Under the pieces are notes generated by a model that saw nothing but the letters and a program-made list of their open reading frames with translations, had not been told where the DNA came from and searched no databases. 36,956 nt of DNA. It comes from a virus. The position numbers were made by a program, and so were the translations under genes. Positions within the stretch are counted from its first letter, which is position 1. The number at the start of each line of letters is the position of its first letter. Below, piece by piece: positions 6,538-12,291 of this stretch. The stretch is taken from the IMG/VR virus record IMGVR_UViG_3300042924_003329, positions 1 through 36,956 of that record; one strand, 5' to 3'.

Positions 6538-6771
6538 TCAGCATACACTGCACGCAGCATTGTACCCGCTGCGCAGGTACACATCCACGATGCTCCGCGC
6601 CGCAGCCATATCGGCTGCGAACAGGACGGAGCCACCGAAGCGGAATGACTTGACGTAAACGAACAGCTCCGCGGAGCCGTCGGCGCGGAGTTCCTCATAG
6701 ATCTCCCACGCCTTACCGCCCTTACCAGAGCCCTCGGTTCCGCGATCAAGCACTTTCTTGCGGCTATTCAT
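6538..6771 (-). CDS. Small hypothetical protein, 77 aa
   Basis: The start at ATG 6771 overlaps the stop of the upstream zincin gene (ATGA) and follows GGAGGTTCCGCG. The N-terminus is basic (N-S-R-K-K-V-L-D-R), and the centre forms predicted strands (A-E-L-F-V-Y-V-K-S-F-R-F-G-G-S-V-L-F). A helix and two cysteines end it. No family is recognised. Coupling suggests it works with the metalloprotein. Confidence 0.6.
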   Translation of the reverse strand: MNSRKKVLDRGTEGSGKGGKAWEIYEELRADGSAELFVYVKSFRFGGSVLFAADMAAARSIVDVYLRSGYNAACSVC

Positions 6772-7586
6772 CGCGGAACCTCCAATCGCATCACTACCTT
6801 GCCAGTAATCAAACGGACTTCGCCGTTCGGGTAAACTTTCGCGGTAGTTCCGCGTCCCCAAGCGTGAGCGATTGGTTCAGCAAGCGGTTCGCGCACCCAA
6901 TCTTTTTTATCGTTATCGTACCATACCTTCTCGGTAGTCCAAGAGATGCTGTTCGGTCCATACCAATTGATTCGATAGGCACGCGACCAATCGTTTCGTT
7001 CAGCCATCCTGTTCCAAGCATCTTGCGCTGCTTCGCGGTTGAACTTTGCCGCCGCGTCGCGGTTCTCTTGCGAGATATCAGCAACCTCTTGCTTGCGGTT
7101 CTCGCGTCGGCTAGCCTTCCATTGGCGGTACTCCGCAAACTTGCGAACCTTGCGCGCAGCCTTCCCGCTGTTTACTGGATGGTAGCGGTATTCGCTTCGC
7201 CGCGCAGTAGCCGCTTCATCCTTGCTGAGATATCGCGCATACATTTTGAATAGGTTCACGTGAAACTCTACGGAGTGAGAGCATTCGCACGTCAGCCGTC
7301 GCGTCTTGCCTGAATGTTCGCAATAGCCGTCGTACACTTGCGTATGCGAGAGCTCGTGAAGGAAACTAGATTTATCACTGAATTCGATTGTTGTTCCCAT
7401 GAAGTTAACGGAAGCAGTGCCGCCGCGACCAGGATTGCGAGTGATCATCGTGAGATTCGGCGTGCCTTCGTTGCGCAGAACCTTGCGCATGAATGGGAGA
7501 AGCTCCTCGCGCTTCACGCCATCGATAAAGTACTTTCGGACGCTAGTCCCTTTGCGGATTTCCAGTTTGCCCCAAGTCCTCGTCAT
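6768..7586 (-). CDS. Zincin-type metalloprotein (HELSH), 272 aa
   Basis: The start at ATG 7586 is chosen for the AGGAGGAAAAA binding site; a longer reading from 7640 would begin inside the promoter. Residues 75-81 read F-L-H-E-L-S-H, the H-E-x-x-H zinc motif of gluzincin/SprT-like proteases, and a later H-S-V-E-F-H (104-109) could supply the third ligand. C100 and C102 lie nearby. A basic Arg/Lys helical region occupies the middle, and the C-terminus has a W-Y-G-P/W-V-R-E strand pattern. Substrate unknown; host-protein cleavage or DNA-protein crosslink processing are possibilities. The gene has its own promoter and leader hairpin. Confidence 0.65.
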   Translation of the reverse strand: MTRTWGKLEIRKGTSVRKYFIDGVKREELLPFMRKVLRNEGTPNLTMITRNPGRGGTASVNFMGTTIEFSDKSSFLHELSHTQVYDGYCEHSGKTRRLTCECSHSVEFHVNLFKMYARYLSKDEAATARRSEYRYHPVNSGKAARKVRKFAEYRQWKASRRENRKQEVADISQENRDAAAKFNREAAQDAWNRMAERNDWSRAYRINWYGPNSISWTTEKVWYDNDKKDWVREPLAEPIAHAWGRGTTAKVYPNGEVRLITGKVVMRLEVPR

Positions 7587-7605
7587 TTTTTCCTCCTGTC
7601 GGTAC

Positions 7606-7620
7606 CGACCCAGCGGGTCG
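7606..7620 (-). other. Leader hairpin of the HELSH gene
   Basis: CGACCC-agc-GGGTCG forms a six-pair stem between the 7639-7666 promoter and the AGGAGG of the downstream gene. It fits the pattern of a stem-loop near the start of transcripts from this promoter family. Confidence 0.5.
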
Positions 7621-7638
7621 TCCTCAACCAACTCCCTC

Positions 7639-7666
7639 ATTATGCCTGATCTGCTGTATAAAGCAA
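7639..7666 (-). promoter_or_regulatory. Promoter P1 (TTGCTT-16-CATAAT)
   Basis: On the minus strand a -35-like TTGCTT (7661-7666) and a -10-like CATAAT (7639-7644) are 16 bases apart. The inverted repeat TGCT-N6-AGCA overlaps the -35 and spacer. The site lies in the last codons of the upstream glycosylase-like gene and faces the HELSH gene. Confidence 0.65.
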
Positions 7667-8167
7667 GTCGAGTTCGGATTTGGGTCGTACAGCCGTCCCG
7701 ACCGACCCGACCCGACCCGACTTGTCCGTCCAGACCCAGCCGTCAGACTCGACCCAAACATACGGCATGTCATCGCGTTCGCGCCAACCAAACTGACCAT
7801 AGTACGCGGAATCTTTGCGCAATAGATTGCTGCGATGCGATGAATGTAGCGGTTCGTAACCTAGCCATGGCGGAATGTCATATTCCTGCGCAGCGTACGC
7901 AGCATCAAGATGTCCTAGGATTTTTTGACCGCACGTATCCTTGTATCCGCGACGAATCCATTCATCGCAGATAGCGATACCGTACGAGATAAGGTGTACG
8001 CGGTGACCGCGCCACATTTTGGTAGCGGGATGGTTGACCCAGCCGCGACTCTGTCCGTTGAGAGCATTGAGAATCTGCAATGTTTCAACGCGCTGTTTGC
8101 CCAGCCTGCGATAATCTAGGCAGCGAGCTGTTTCCTGATACGAATCATACGGTAAGAACGTCTGCAT
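7640..8167 (-). CDS. Pyrimidine-dimer DNA glycosylase-like protein (MSMEG_6728-type)
   Basis: The start at ATG 8167 follows ATAGGAGGACTTGAT. The 175-residue protein begins M-Q-T-F-L-P-Y-D-S-Y and continues with L-D-Y-R-R-L-G-K-Q-R-V-E-T-L-Q-I-L near 18-34. It then has W-V-N-H-P-A-T-K-M-W-R-G-H and E-W-I-R-R-G-Y. This is the signature of the T4 endonuclease V-related family annotated as pyrimidine dimer glycosylase or MSMEG_6728-like. A role in UV-damage repair is the family expectation; acting on modified phage DNA is another possibility. The C-terminus overlaps promoter P1. Confidence 0.75.
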   Translation of the reverse strand: MQTFLPYDSYQETARCLDYRRLGKQRVETLQILNALNGQSRGWVNHPATKMWRGHRVHLISYGIAICDEWIRRGYKDTCGQKILGHLDAAYAAQEYDIPPWLGYEPLHSSHRSNLLRKDSAYYGQFGWRERDDMPYVWVESDGWVWTDKSGRVGSVGTAVRPKSELDLLYTADQA

Positions 8168-8187
8168 ATCAAGTCCTCCTATATGCT

Positions 8188-8412
8188 TCAGCAATCATAG
8201 CCGTCGTCTGACGGCATTATGCCTGATCGCTTGCCATTAAGCAAGTGATTCTTGTACGTGCTGGCAAAGCAATGCTCGATAGCGTCCATCACTGCGATTG
8301 TACGAAGCGAGCGCCGAACCTTGTATCCGCAAGTGCATTCCGCTTCATATCCGCTAATCGCTCCTGCTTCACTTGGCTGAGTATCTTCGACCTGCTTGAT
8401 TTCGTGTAACAT
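8188..8412 (-). CDS. Small Cys-rich protein, 74 aa
   Basis: ATG 8412 follows AGGAGGACTAGT. The middle reads E-C-T-C-G-Y-K-V-R-R-S near 25-35, with a further cysteine at 48 (E-H-C-F-A), and looks like a small zinc-binding or beta-ribbon protein found in many phages. The last 15 residues are encoded by promoter P2 and its hairpin, so their sequence may reflect DNA-level constraint. No function is recognised. Confidence 0.6.
   Translation of the reverse strand: MLHEIKQVEDTQPSEAGAISGYEAECTCGYKVRRSLRTIAVMDAIEHCFASTYKNHLLNGKRSGIMPSDDGYDC
8200..8215 (-). other. Leader hairpin downstream of promoter P2
   Basis: GCCGTC-agac-GACGGC on the minus strand directly follows the CATAAT of P2, so it would lie at the very 5' end of the transcript, before the AGGAGG of the glycosylase-like gene. 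Confidence 0.6.
8216..8245 (-). promoter_or_regulatory. Promoter P2 (TTGCTT-17-CATAAT) with inverted repeat
   Basis: TTGCTT (8239-8244) and CATAAT (8216-8221) are 17 bases apart on the minus strand. The inverted repeat CTTGC-N6-GCAAG covers 8230-8245. It drives the pyrimidine-dimer-glycosylase-like gene from inside the 3' end of the preceding gene. Confidence 0.7.
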
Positions 8413-8429
8413 ACTAGTCCTCCTGTTGG

Positions 8430-8498
8430 CAGGGAACAATGCCCCTAGCCACATACATAGCTAGCCCAGTGCCGTTAGATACGGTCACTTTCGAGCTC
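8430..8498 (+). repeat. Composite repeat copy D (plus orientation)
   Basis: The degenerate 18-base arm is at 8430-8447, then exactly 13 bases, CTAG at 8461-8464, the hairpin GTG-CCGT-tagat-ACGG-t-CAC, and the tail CTTTCGAGCTC. The copy faces opposite to all genes, between the genes ending at 8485 and starting at 8412. It therefore cannot work there only as a leader RNA of the downstream gene. Confidence 0.85.
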
Positions 8499-8814
8499 CA
8501 TCCTCTGTGCGTCCGTTCGGTACCGTGTCGCAGCTATCGCAGGCTGCGTCGAACATCCAGCCAACCCACGCTGCAGGCAGCCAATCGTTCGGCTTCATTT
8601 CTGGGTTCTGCTTGCGCACCTCCGACACGCAGTCGATGCACTGCGCTGGCGCATATGGACCAGCGAAGCGATATCGGTACAGACCGCTGCCCTTGCGAGC
8701 AGCGATCCGACTCGCTAGTGCGTTCGCCTCTCTCTGCAGCTGCAGCGCCTGCTCGTGGAACAGTTCCTGCTTCTTGTTTTCCTCGATGATTGCAAGATCC
8801 TTGAACTTACCCAT
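8485..8814 (-). CDS. Small zinc-ribbon/coiled-coil protein, 109 aa
   Basis: ATG 8814 follows GGAGGTGCGATA and overlaps the preceding stop (TAATG). The first 40 residues are a charged helix (I-I-E-E-N-K-K-Q-E-L...L-Q-L-Q-R-E-A-N-A-L-A-S-R). The second half has two knuckles, C-I-D-C near 59-62 and C-D-S-C near 92-95. The last codons overlap the tail of composite repeat copy D. Function unknown. Confidence 0.6.
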   Translation of the reverse strand: MGKFKDLAIIEENKKQELFHEQALQLQREANALASRIAARKGSGLYRYRFAGPYAPAQCIDCVSEVRKQNPEMKPNDWLPAAWVGWMFDAACDSCDTVPNGRTEDGARK

Positions 8815-9062
8815 TATCGCACCTCCCTTGACTTGTCAGCCTTCTTGGCACACGCATAGATCTGGACAATATTCTCGAGCGCGTATTCGTGGGACTCGTT
8901 ATTCGAGTTCGCCGCATCTTCGACTGCTTCCGGGATCGATTCGAATGCCGCGATCGCATCGAAATCGCTGCGCGTCGCGATCATTAGATCTGGGCAATAG
9001 AGATCGTGGATCTCTCGCCATCCCGTCGCCTGATTGAGTGCGCTTCCGATATTTTTTCGCAT
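8814..9062 (-). CDS. Small acidic hypothetical protein, 82 aa
   Basis: The start at ATG 9062 is chosen for AGAGGAGGACGAAA. After a basic N-terminus (M-R-K-N-I-G) the peptide is helical and acidic (D-F-D-A-I-A-A-F-E-S-I-P-E-A-V-E-D-A). No family is recognised. It is the first gene after promoter P5 and a 359-bp non-coding stretch. Confidence 0.55.
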   Translation of the reverse strand: MRKNIGSALNQATGWREIHDLYCPDLMIATRSDFDAIAAFESIPEAVEDAANSNNESHEYALENIVQIYACAKKADKSREVR

Positions 9063-9120
9063 TTTCGTCCTCCTCTTGCGCCAGCTGGTCGAATGACCCG
9101 CTTCCTCAGCGCCTGAGTCA

Positions 9121-9149
9121 ATCATGCATCGAAGGTTGTACAAAAGCAA
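9121..9149 (-). promoter_or_regulatory. Promoter P5 (TTGCTT-17-CATGAT)
   Basis: TTGCTT (9144-9149) and CATGAT (9121-9126) are 17 bases apart on the minus strand, matching the other phage promoters. The inverted repeat GGTTG-N8-CAACC overlaps the -35. A short hairpin CTCAG-gcg-CTGAG follows the -10. It faces the small-protein genes starting at 9062. Confidence 0.55.
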
Positions 9150-9227
9150 CCATGGTTTCCGGACTATTTTTGGGAGGAGCTCTCGAGCTCGAGCCGCCTG
9201 AGCCGCCCAACGTCGAGCTCGATCAAA

Positions 9228-9283
9228 CCCATACAGGACGGCACTGGGCTAGGGTTGTACGATGGCAAGGGCAGGTGCCCCTG
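9228..9283 (-). repeat. Composite repeat copy E
   Basis: The 18-base arm CAAGGGCAGGTGCCCCTG is at 9266-9283, 13 bases follow, CTAG is at 9249-9252, and CCCAGTGCCGTCCTGTATGGG (minus strand) is at 9228-9248. The tail continues into the GATCGAGCTCGA palindrome, as in copies D, F and G. Confidence 0.85.
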
Positions 9284-9302
9284 TCTGTACAATCACGGCT
9301 CC

Positions 9303-9339
9303 AATAGTAAATGACCCTCCCGCGTCAGCGGAAGGGTCA
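9303..9339 (-). terminator. Terminator-like hairpin downstream of the metallophosphoesterase group
   Basis: On the minus strand TGACCCTTCCGC-tgac-GCGGGAGGGTCA forms a 12-position stem with one G-U pair (9312-9339), followed by TTTACTATT. The T-rich tail is short, so termination may be partial. Confidence 0.55.
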
Positions 9340-9342
9340 GGC

Positions 9343-9390
9343 GACCCAGAGAGGTGGCAGCGGGAGGCTCGCGCCATGACTCTCTGGGTC
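9343..9390 (-). other. Long structured stem, possible RNA element
   Basis: GACCCAGAGAG (9343-9353) pairs perfectly with CTCTCTGGGTC (9380-9390). Inside it TGGC/GCCA and GCG/CGC extend the stem to a seven-base loop. It stands just downstream of the stop at 9422 and next to the terminator-like hairpin. Together they could form an attenuator or a processed small RNA. Confidence 0.6.
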
Positions 9391-9421
9391 TAGGCTGGAT
9401 CGCCGTGAGGCTACCAGCGTA

Positions 9422-9622
9422 TTATTGGTCTGGGAGTATGTTGTCTTTCGCCATTGCGATGAGCAGCGTGATGCATTCTAGGCATATGGCATTCTCTTCG
9501 CATACGAGATTGCCCATCGAATCGATGCCTAGCGGAGTTGTGTTGAAGGCGTAAACCTTCGACGTGAACTCCTCACAAACTTCGCAGTACTCATTTCTTG
9601 TCGGTTCGTTTAATGTCTTCAA
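9422..9622 (-). CDS. Small zinc-binding protein, 66 aa (TTG start)
   Basis: The frame opens at TTG 9622, inside the end of the metallophosphoesterase gene, and has no in-frame ATG before residue 36. C-E-V-C near 13-16 and C-x6-C-L-E-C near 41-51 suggest a treble-clef or ribbon zinc site. The binding site is weak, so reinitiation after the upstream stop is likely. Start and translation are the uncertain parts. Confidence 0.5.
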   Translation of the reverse strand: MKTLNEPTRNEYCEVCEEFTSKVYAFNTTPLGIDSMGNLVCEENAICLECITLLIAMAKDNILPDQ

Positions 9623-10640
9623 GTCGTACCAGATATTCTGCCGTCACGCCATCCTTGCCGAAAAACAGACACCACTGCGCTGGCGTGCCACTAGCAGCCA
9701 GCCATTCCTGCGCATATCTGTTGCCGCTCTCAATAGAAGGAGAGCCCCAGATAGTATGCGAGCCGTCTGACATCACAAGACGCGCTGGCGTGTGCCAGTG
9801 TCCATAGAATAGGAAGTCGAATGGTGCGACACTGAGATTCCAACCCTGAGCGCGCTTAGCAATAGCGTAGTACGGCAATCCGAATGCGCCTCCGCGGAAC
9901 TGATCGCCGTGAACTAGGAATGCCTTGCCGCTTGGCAGATCATCCGTTTCATACCAGTGTCGTGCGCCTAGCGTGAATGCTTCGCGCCAATCAACACGCG
10001 GCTCGCGAACTAGGTCGCGAGCTACGCGATATGTTATCGCATCTGCATTGCTCTCAGGCGAGTGATCACCGTAGCGACCGAGTCGCCCATGATTTCCAAT
10101 AACATTGCGCACCCGCACCTTCGGAGCAAGCGCCGCCATCTTGCGTACGAAGTCTGCGAGGATCTGCGCCGCTTCGAAGATTTGGACATACAGACCACCA
10201 GACTCCACTTCATACGACTGCGAAGGGAAGATGTTGCCGTCGGACTCGACGATATCGCCTAGCACGTAGATTGCGATCTCTTCAACAGGGTGATCCTGTC
10301 GCTGAATCGCAATCAGCCGTTCAACCTTCTGAGCTAGCAACTCAATACGCTTGCGCGCAATGTCAATACTATACTCACCCGCTCGCGTAGCTCCGAGCTG
10401 CCAGTCGGACAGCACTACCACGCATGTTTCAGCGGATCCCTTGCGCTTGTCTGCTTTTGGCGCAGGAACTGGCGGAATCTTGATAATCGCAGCGGCATCT
10501 CGTGCCGCACGATAGACAGCATCCACCAGCTCCTGCTCGTTGATAGTTTTCTTTGAAAGAGCACGTAGCGCACGATTATGCGCAGCGCGCAGCTCTTCGT
10601 ATGCAGCTGCTTCGGTCAGTGACTTCTCAAGATCACTCAT
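9591..10640 (-). CDS. Calcineurin-like metallophosphoesterase
   Basis: This 349-residue protein has the full metallophosphoesterase motif series: L-S-D-W-Q-L-G near 77-83, L-G-D-I-V-E-S-D-G near 127-135, N-V-I-G-N-H-G-R near 188, V-H-G-D near 245 and Y-G-H-W-H near 285. An N-terminal helical extension of about 70 residues precedes the domain. The substrate may be DNA or a nucleotide: SbcD/Mre11-like and cyclic phosphodiesterase roles both fit. The start overlaps the stop of the HTH protein. Confidence 0.85.
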   Translation of the reverse strand: MSDLEKSLTEAAAYEELRAAHNRALRALSKKTINEQELVDAVYRAARDAAAIIKIPPVPAPKADKRKGSAETCVVVLSDWQLGATRAGEYSIDIARKRIELLAQKVERLIAIQRQDHPVEEIAIYVLGDIVESDGNIFPSQSYEVESGGLYVQIFEAAQILADFVRKMAALAPKVRVRNVIGNHGRLGRYGDHSPESNADAITYRVARDLVREPRVDWREAFTLGARHWYETDDLPSGKAFLVHGDQFRGGAFGLPYYAIAKRAQGWNLSVAPFDFLFYGHWHTPARLVMSDGSHTIWGSPSIESGNRYAQEWLAASGTPAQWCLFFGKDGVTAEYLVRLEDIKRTDKK

Positions 10641-10878
10641 GATTGCACATGCACGCTCGGCGATGATGTCGCGCGAGAGTTCCTTCTGCGATGCGCACTC
10701 CGTACGTGGATTCTATTACTTCACTGAGCATTCTCTTTGAAACTGCTGGATCCCTGAGCGCGGAGAGAAATACGTCGCGGTCTTCACCTTTGATTGTTGA
10801 AAGTAAGATACCCACTCCGCATGGCGTACCTTTATTTTTCTTCCGTGCAGCAACCAGTGCTGCCTCGAGTTTCGACAT
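10633..10878 (-). CDS. Small HTH DNA-binding protein, 81 aa
   Basis: ATG 10878 follows GGAGGCATC. The sequence P-C-G-V-G-I-L-L, then L-R-D-P-A-V-S-K-R-M-L-S-E-V-I...V-R-I-A-E-G-T-L-A-R-H-H-R-R-A-C-M-C fits a small family of phage helix-turn-helix proteins. Their C-terminal recognition helix ends in R-H-H-R-R-x-C-x-C. It could be the regulator of a promoter or repeat family in this genome; no target can be assigned from sequence. Confidence 0.65.
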   Translation of the reverse strand: MSKLEAALVAARKKNKGTPCGVGILLSTIKGEDRDVFLSALRDPAVSKRMLSEVIESTYGVRIAEGTLARHHRRACMCNHE

Positions 10879-10998
10879 GATGCCTCCATATGTCTACTAT
10901 TCCCGCAGCCAACCAAGAGAGCTGGCTTAGTTCTAATCTTGCCCCATTCGATGGGAATCCGCTTGCCCATACGCGCCACCTACTTAGTTGTATGGTTC

Positions 10999-11244
10999 TT
11001 ACTTCTTTGGCTTCGTGCTAAGACCATAACGGTCATTTGAAGGATCGAGATAGGTCTGTAGAACCTGCAATCCTGCGGCGAGTGCGGCGCTCAGAACTGT
11101 GCGGAAGTCACCTCCGGAGATGTCCATTAGCGGGATTCCCAAACCAAGGCTAACGGCGATAGCAGTGCTCAAACCTGTACGAAGAAAGTCAATGATCGCC
11201 TCGTCTACCGAGGTCGTTGCGAGGAATGCTGTAAACTTGCTCAT
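10999..11244 (-). CDS. Holin candidate, 81 aa
   Basis: The start overlaps the endolysin stop (ATGA). Two hydrophobic segments, about 22-42 (G-L-S-T-A-I-A-V-S-L-G-L-G-I-P-L-M) and 50-65 (V-L-S-A-A-L-A-A-G-L-Q-V-L), are followed by a basic tail (L-S-T-K-P-K-K). Size, topology and direct coupling to the endolysin match phage holins of actinobacteriophage type. Confidence 0.7.
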   Translation of the reverse strand: MSKFTAFLATTSVDEAIIDFLRTGLSTAIAVSLGLGIPLMDISGGDFRTVLSAALAAGLQVLQTYLDPSNDRYGLSTKPKK

Positions 11245-11867
11245 AGTTTCTCCTTCTTCGTCACAATGACGATGTGTGATGCAGGCGATCCTGGTTTTCC
11301 GGAGGCGATTGCTTTCAGATCAGCCTCCGTGATTGCCACGGCGAACTGCTCCTTCGGGTGCTTCTCGTCAAAGGTAGGGTCTGCGAACTGGAAGGTCTTG
11401 GCGTCGGCATCGTAGGATGCCGAGGTCATATGCCCATATCCAGCGGCGATCACCTTCGGATCTTTCTTTTGCCAGTAGGACGCCCAGTTCCGATGCCACT
11501 TGGACAGCGCCTGCGCTGGGTAGCCGATCGGTGCCTGCACCCAGACAATCAGGGCAGCGCCAGCCTTAGCCGCTTCCACCGCTTCAGCGAAGGTGTCGGC
11601 TGCACGTGCCTTGCCGCCTAGTTCGCGCACAGTCTTGATAAGGTCAGATAGGCTGGAGCCGTTGTCGCTGACGCCTTGCTTCTCCTTGAAACCAGTGGCG
11701 CGCTCTTTCGCCGCTACGCCGTCGGATGCCTGAAAGTCAGGCGCGTATCCGTTGACATAGGCGACGGCTGCTGCCGCGCTTGAGGGTCCACAATCGTCAA
11801 GCACCGCGCCGACTTTCTTCTGCGCCTCAGCGTCGCTATACAATTGAGATTTGATCCGCATCCTCAA
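11241..11867 (-). CDS. Endolysin, C39-like cysteine peptidase
   Basis: The papain-fold C39-type pattern is clear. C26 lies in D-D-C-G-P-S-S-A-A-A-A, H146 in G-Y-G-H-M-T-S-A, and D163 in F-A-D-P-T-F. An A-L-I-V-W-V-Q-A-P strand lies between. The protein would cut peptidoglycan cross-bridges at lysis. No separate cell-wall-binding domain is seen. The start is TTG 11867 (GGAG eight bases before) or ATG 11861. It overlaps genes on both sides and is directly followed by the holin candidate. Confidence 0.75.
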   Translation of the reverse strand: MRMRIKSQLYSDAEAQKKVGAVLDDCGPSSAAAAVAYVNGYAPDFQASDGVAAKERATGFKEKQGVSDNGSSLSDLIKTVRELGGKARAADTFAEAVEAAKAGAALIVWVQAPIGYPAQALSKWHRNWASYWQKKDPKVIAAGYGHMTSASYDADAKTFQFADPTFDEKHPKEQFAVAITEADLKAIASGKPGSPASHIVIVTKKEKL

Positions 11868-12121
11868 GATGGGTTCTCCTCTTTGATTAGCACCGCGATC
11901 GCGCGAGCTGCCGACTCAAAGCCTAGCGCAGCGCTAATCGGATGACCAGCTGTGCAGCCTTCGCTGTATTCCTTGCCGTCTTCACCCTGCTTCCAGAGCG
12001 TACCGCCGAAGGCACTGTTGTCATCGTTTGGTACAAGTGCAACCCATTCGTTTGGCGCAGTGTCCACGCGAGTCCAGCCCTGCTCGTGGATGTCGTCAAT
12101 GTGATCTTCGCTTCGTGCCAT
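11864..12121 (-). CDS. Small hypothetical protein in the lysis cluster, 85 aa
   Basis: ATG 12121 follows GGAGGGAATA and overlaps the preceding stop. The peptide is acidic and has the motif W-V-A-L-V-P-N-D-D-N-S-A-F-G-G-T-L-W-K. A helix ends it (S-A-A-R-A-I-A-V-L-I-K-E-E). No family is recognised. Its place between a membrane protein and the endolysin suggests a lysis accessory. Confidence 0.6.
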   Translation of the reverse strand: MARSEDHIDDIHEQGWTRVDTAPNEWVALVPNDDNSAFGGTLWKQGEDGKEYSEGCTAGHPISAALGFESAARAIAVLIKEENPS

Positions 12122-12291
12122 TATTCCCTCCATCTCAATGGTCCAGTTGCAATCCATGCAATCGTCAACAGGATAAATAGTGCTGCCATTGTGCTTTGCG
12201 TTTGTCCTTCTGGCAGAACCACTACGGCAAAAAGTAGACCAAGAATAGTCCACGCTCCACCAATAAGATCCAAGATAACATTCTTAAACAT
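12121..12291 (-). CDS. Two-helix membrane protein, 56 aa (second holin/antiholin candidate)
   Basis: The gene starts at ATG 12291, overlapping the upstream TAA, and ends in TAATG shared with the next gene. Two hydrophobic helices (G-A-W-T-I-L-G-L-L-F-A-V-V-V-L-P and M-A-A-L-F-I-L-L-T-I-A-W-I-A-T-G) flank a short polar loop (E-G-Q-T-Q-S-T), with a basic C-terminus. Class II holin topology next to the endolysin supports a holin or antiholin role. Confidence 0.6.
   Translation of the reverse strand: MFKNVILDLIGGAWTILGLLFAVVVLPEGQTQSTMAALFILLTIAWIATGPLRWRE

Larger units (their letters stand above)
9063..9421 (-). other. Longest gene-free stretch (359 bp), dense in RNA structure
   Basis: No supported gene lies here. 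Read on the minus strand from 9421 it holds a long stem (9343-9390), a terminator-like hairpin (9312-9339), composite repeat copy E (9228-9283), several GAGCTC palindromes (9178-9221) and promoter P5 (9121-9149). It separates the metallophosphoesterase group from the small-protein group and looks like a transcription boundary. Confidence 0.75.

Noticed and set aside
9343-9390. Stem at 9343-9390 as a tRNA
   Set aside because: It lacks a cloverleaf, a T-loop motif and a CCA-like acceptor end.
10716-10979. A minus-strand frame of 87 codons between the holin and the HTH gene
   Set aside because: It overlaps the HTH gene in another frame and shows no domain; the 120-bp gap at 10879-10998 is left without a gene.
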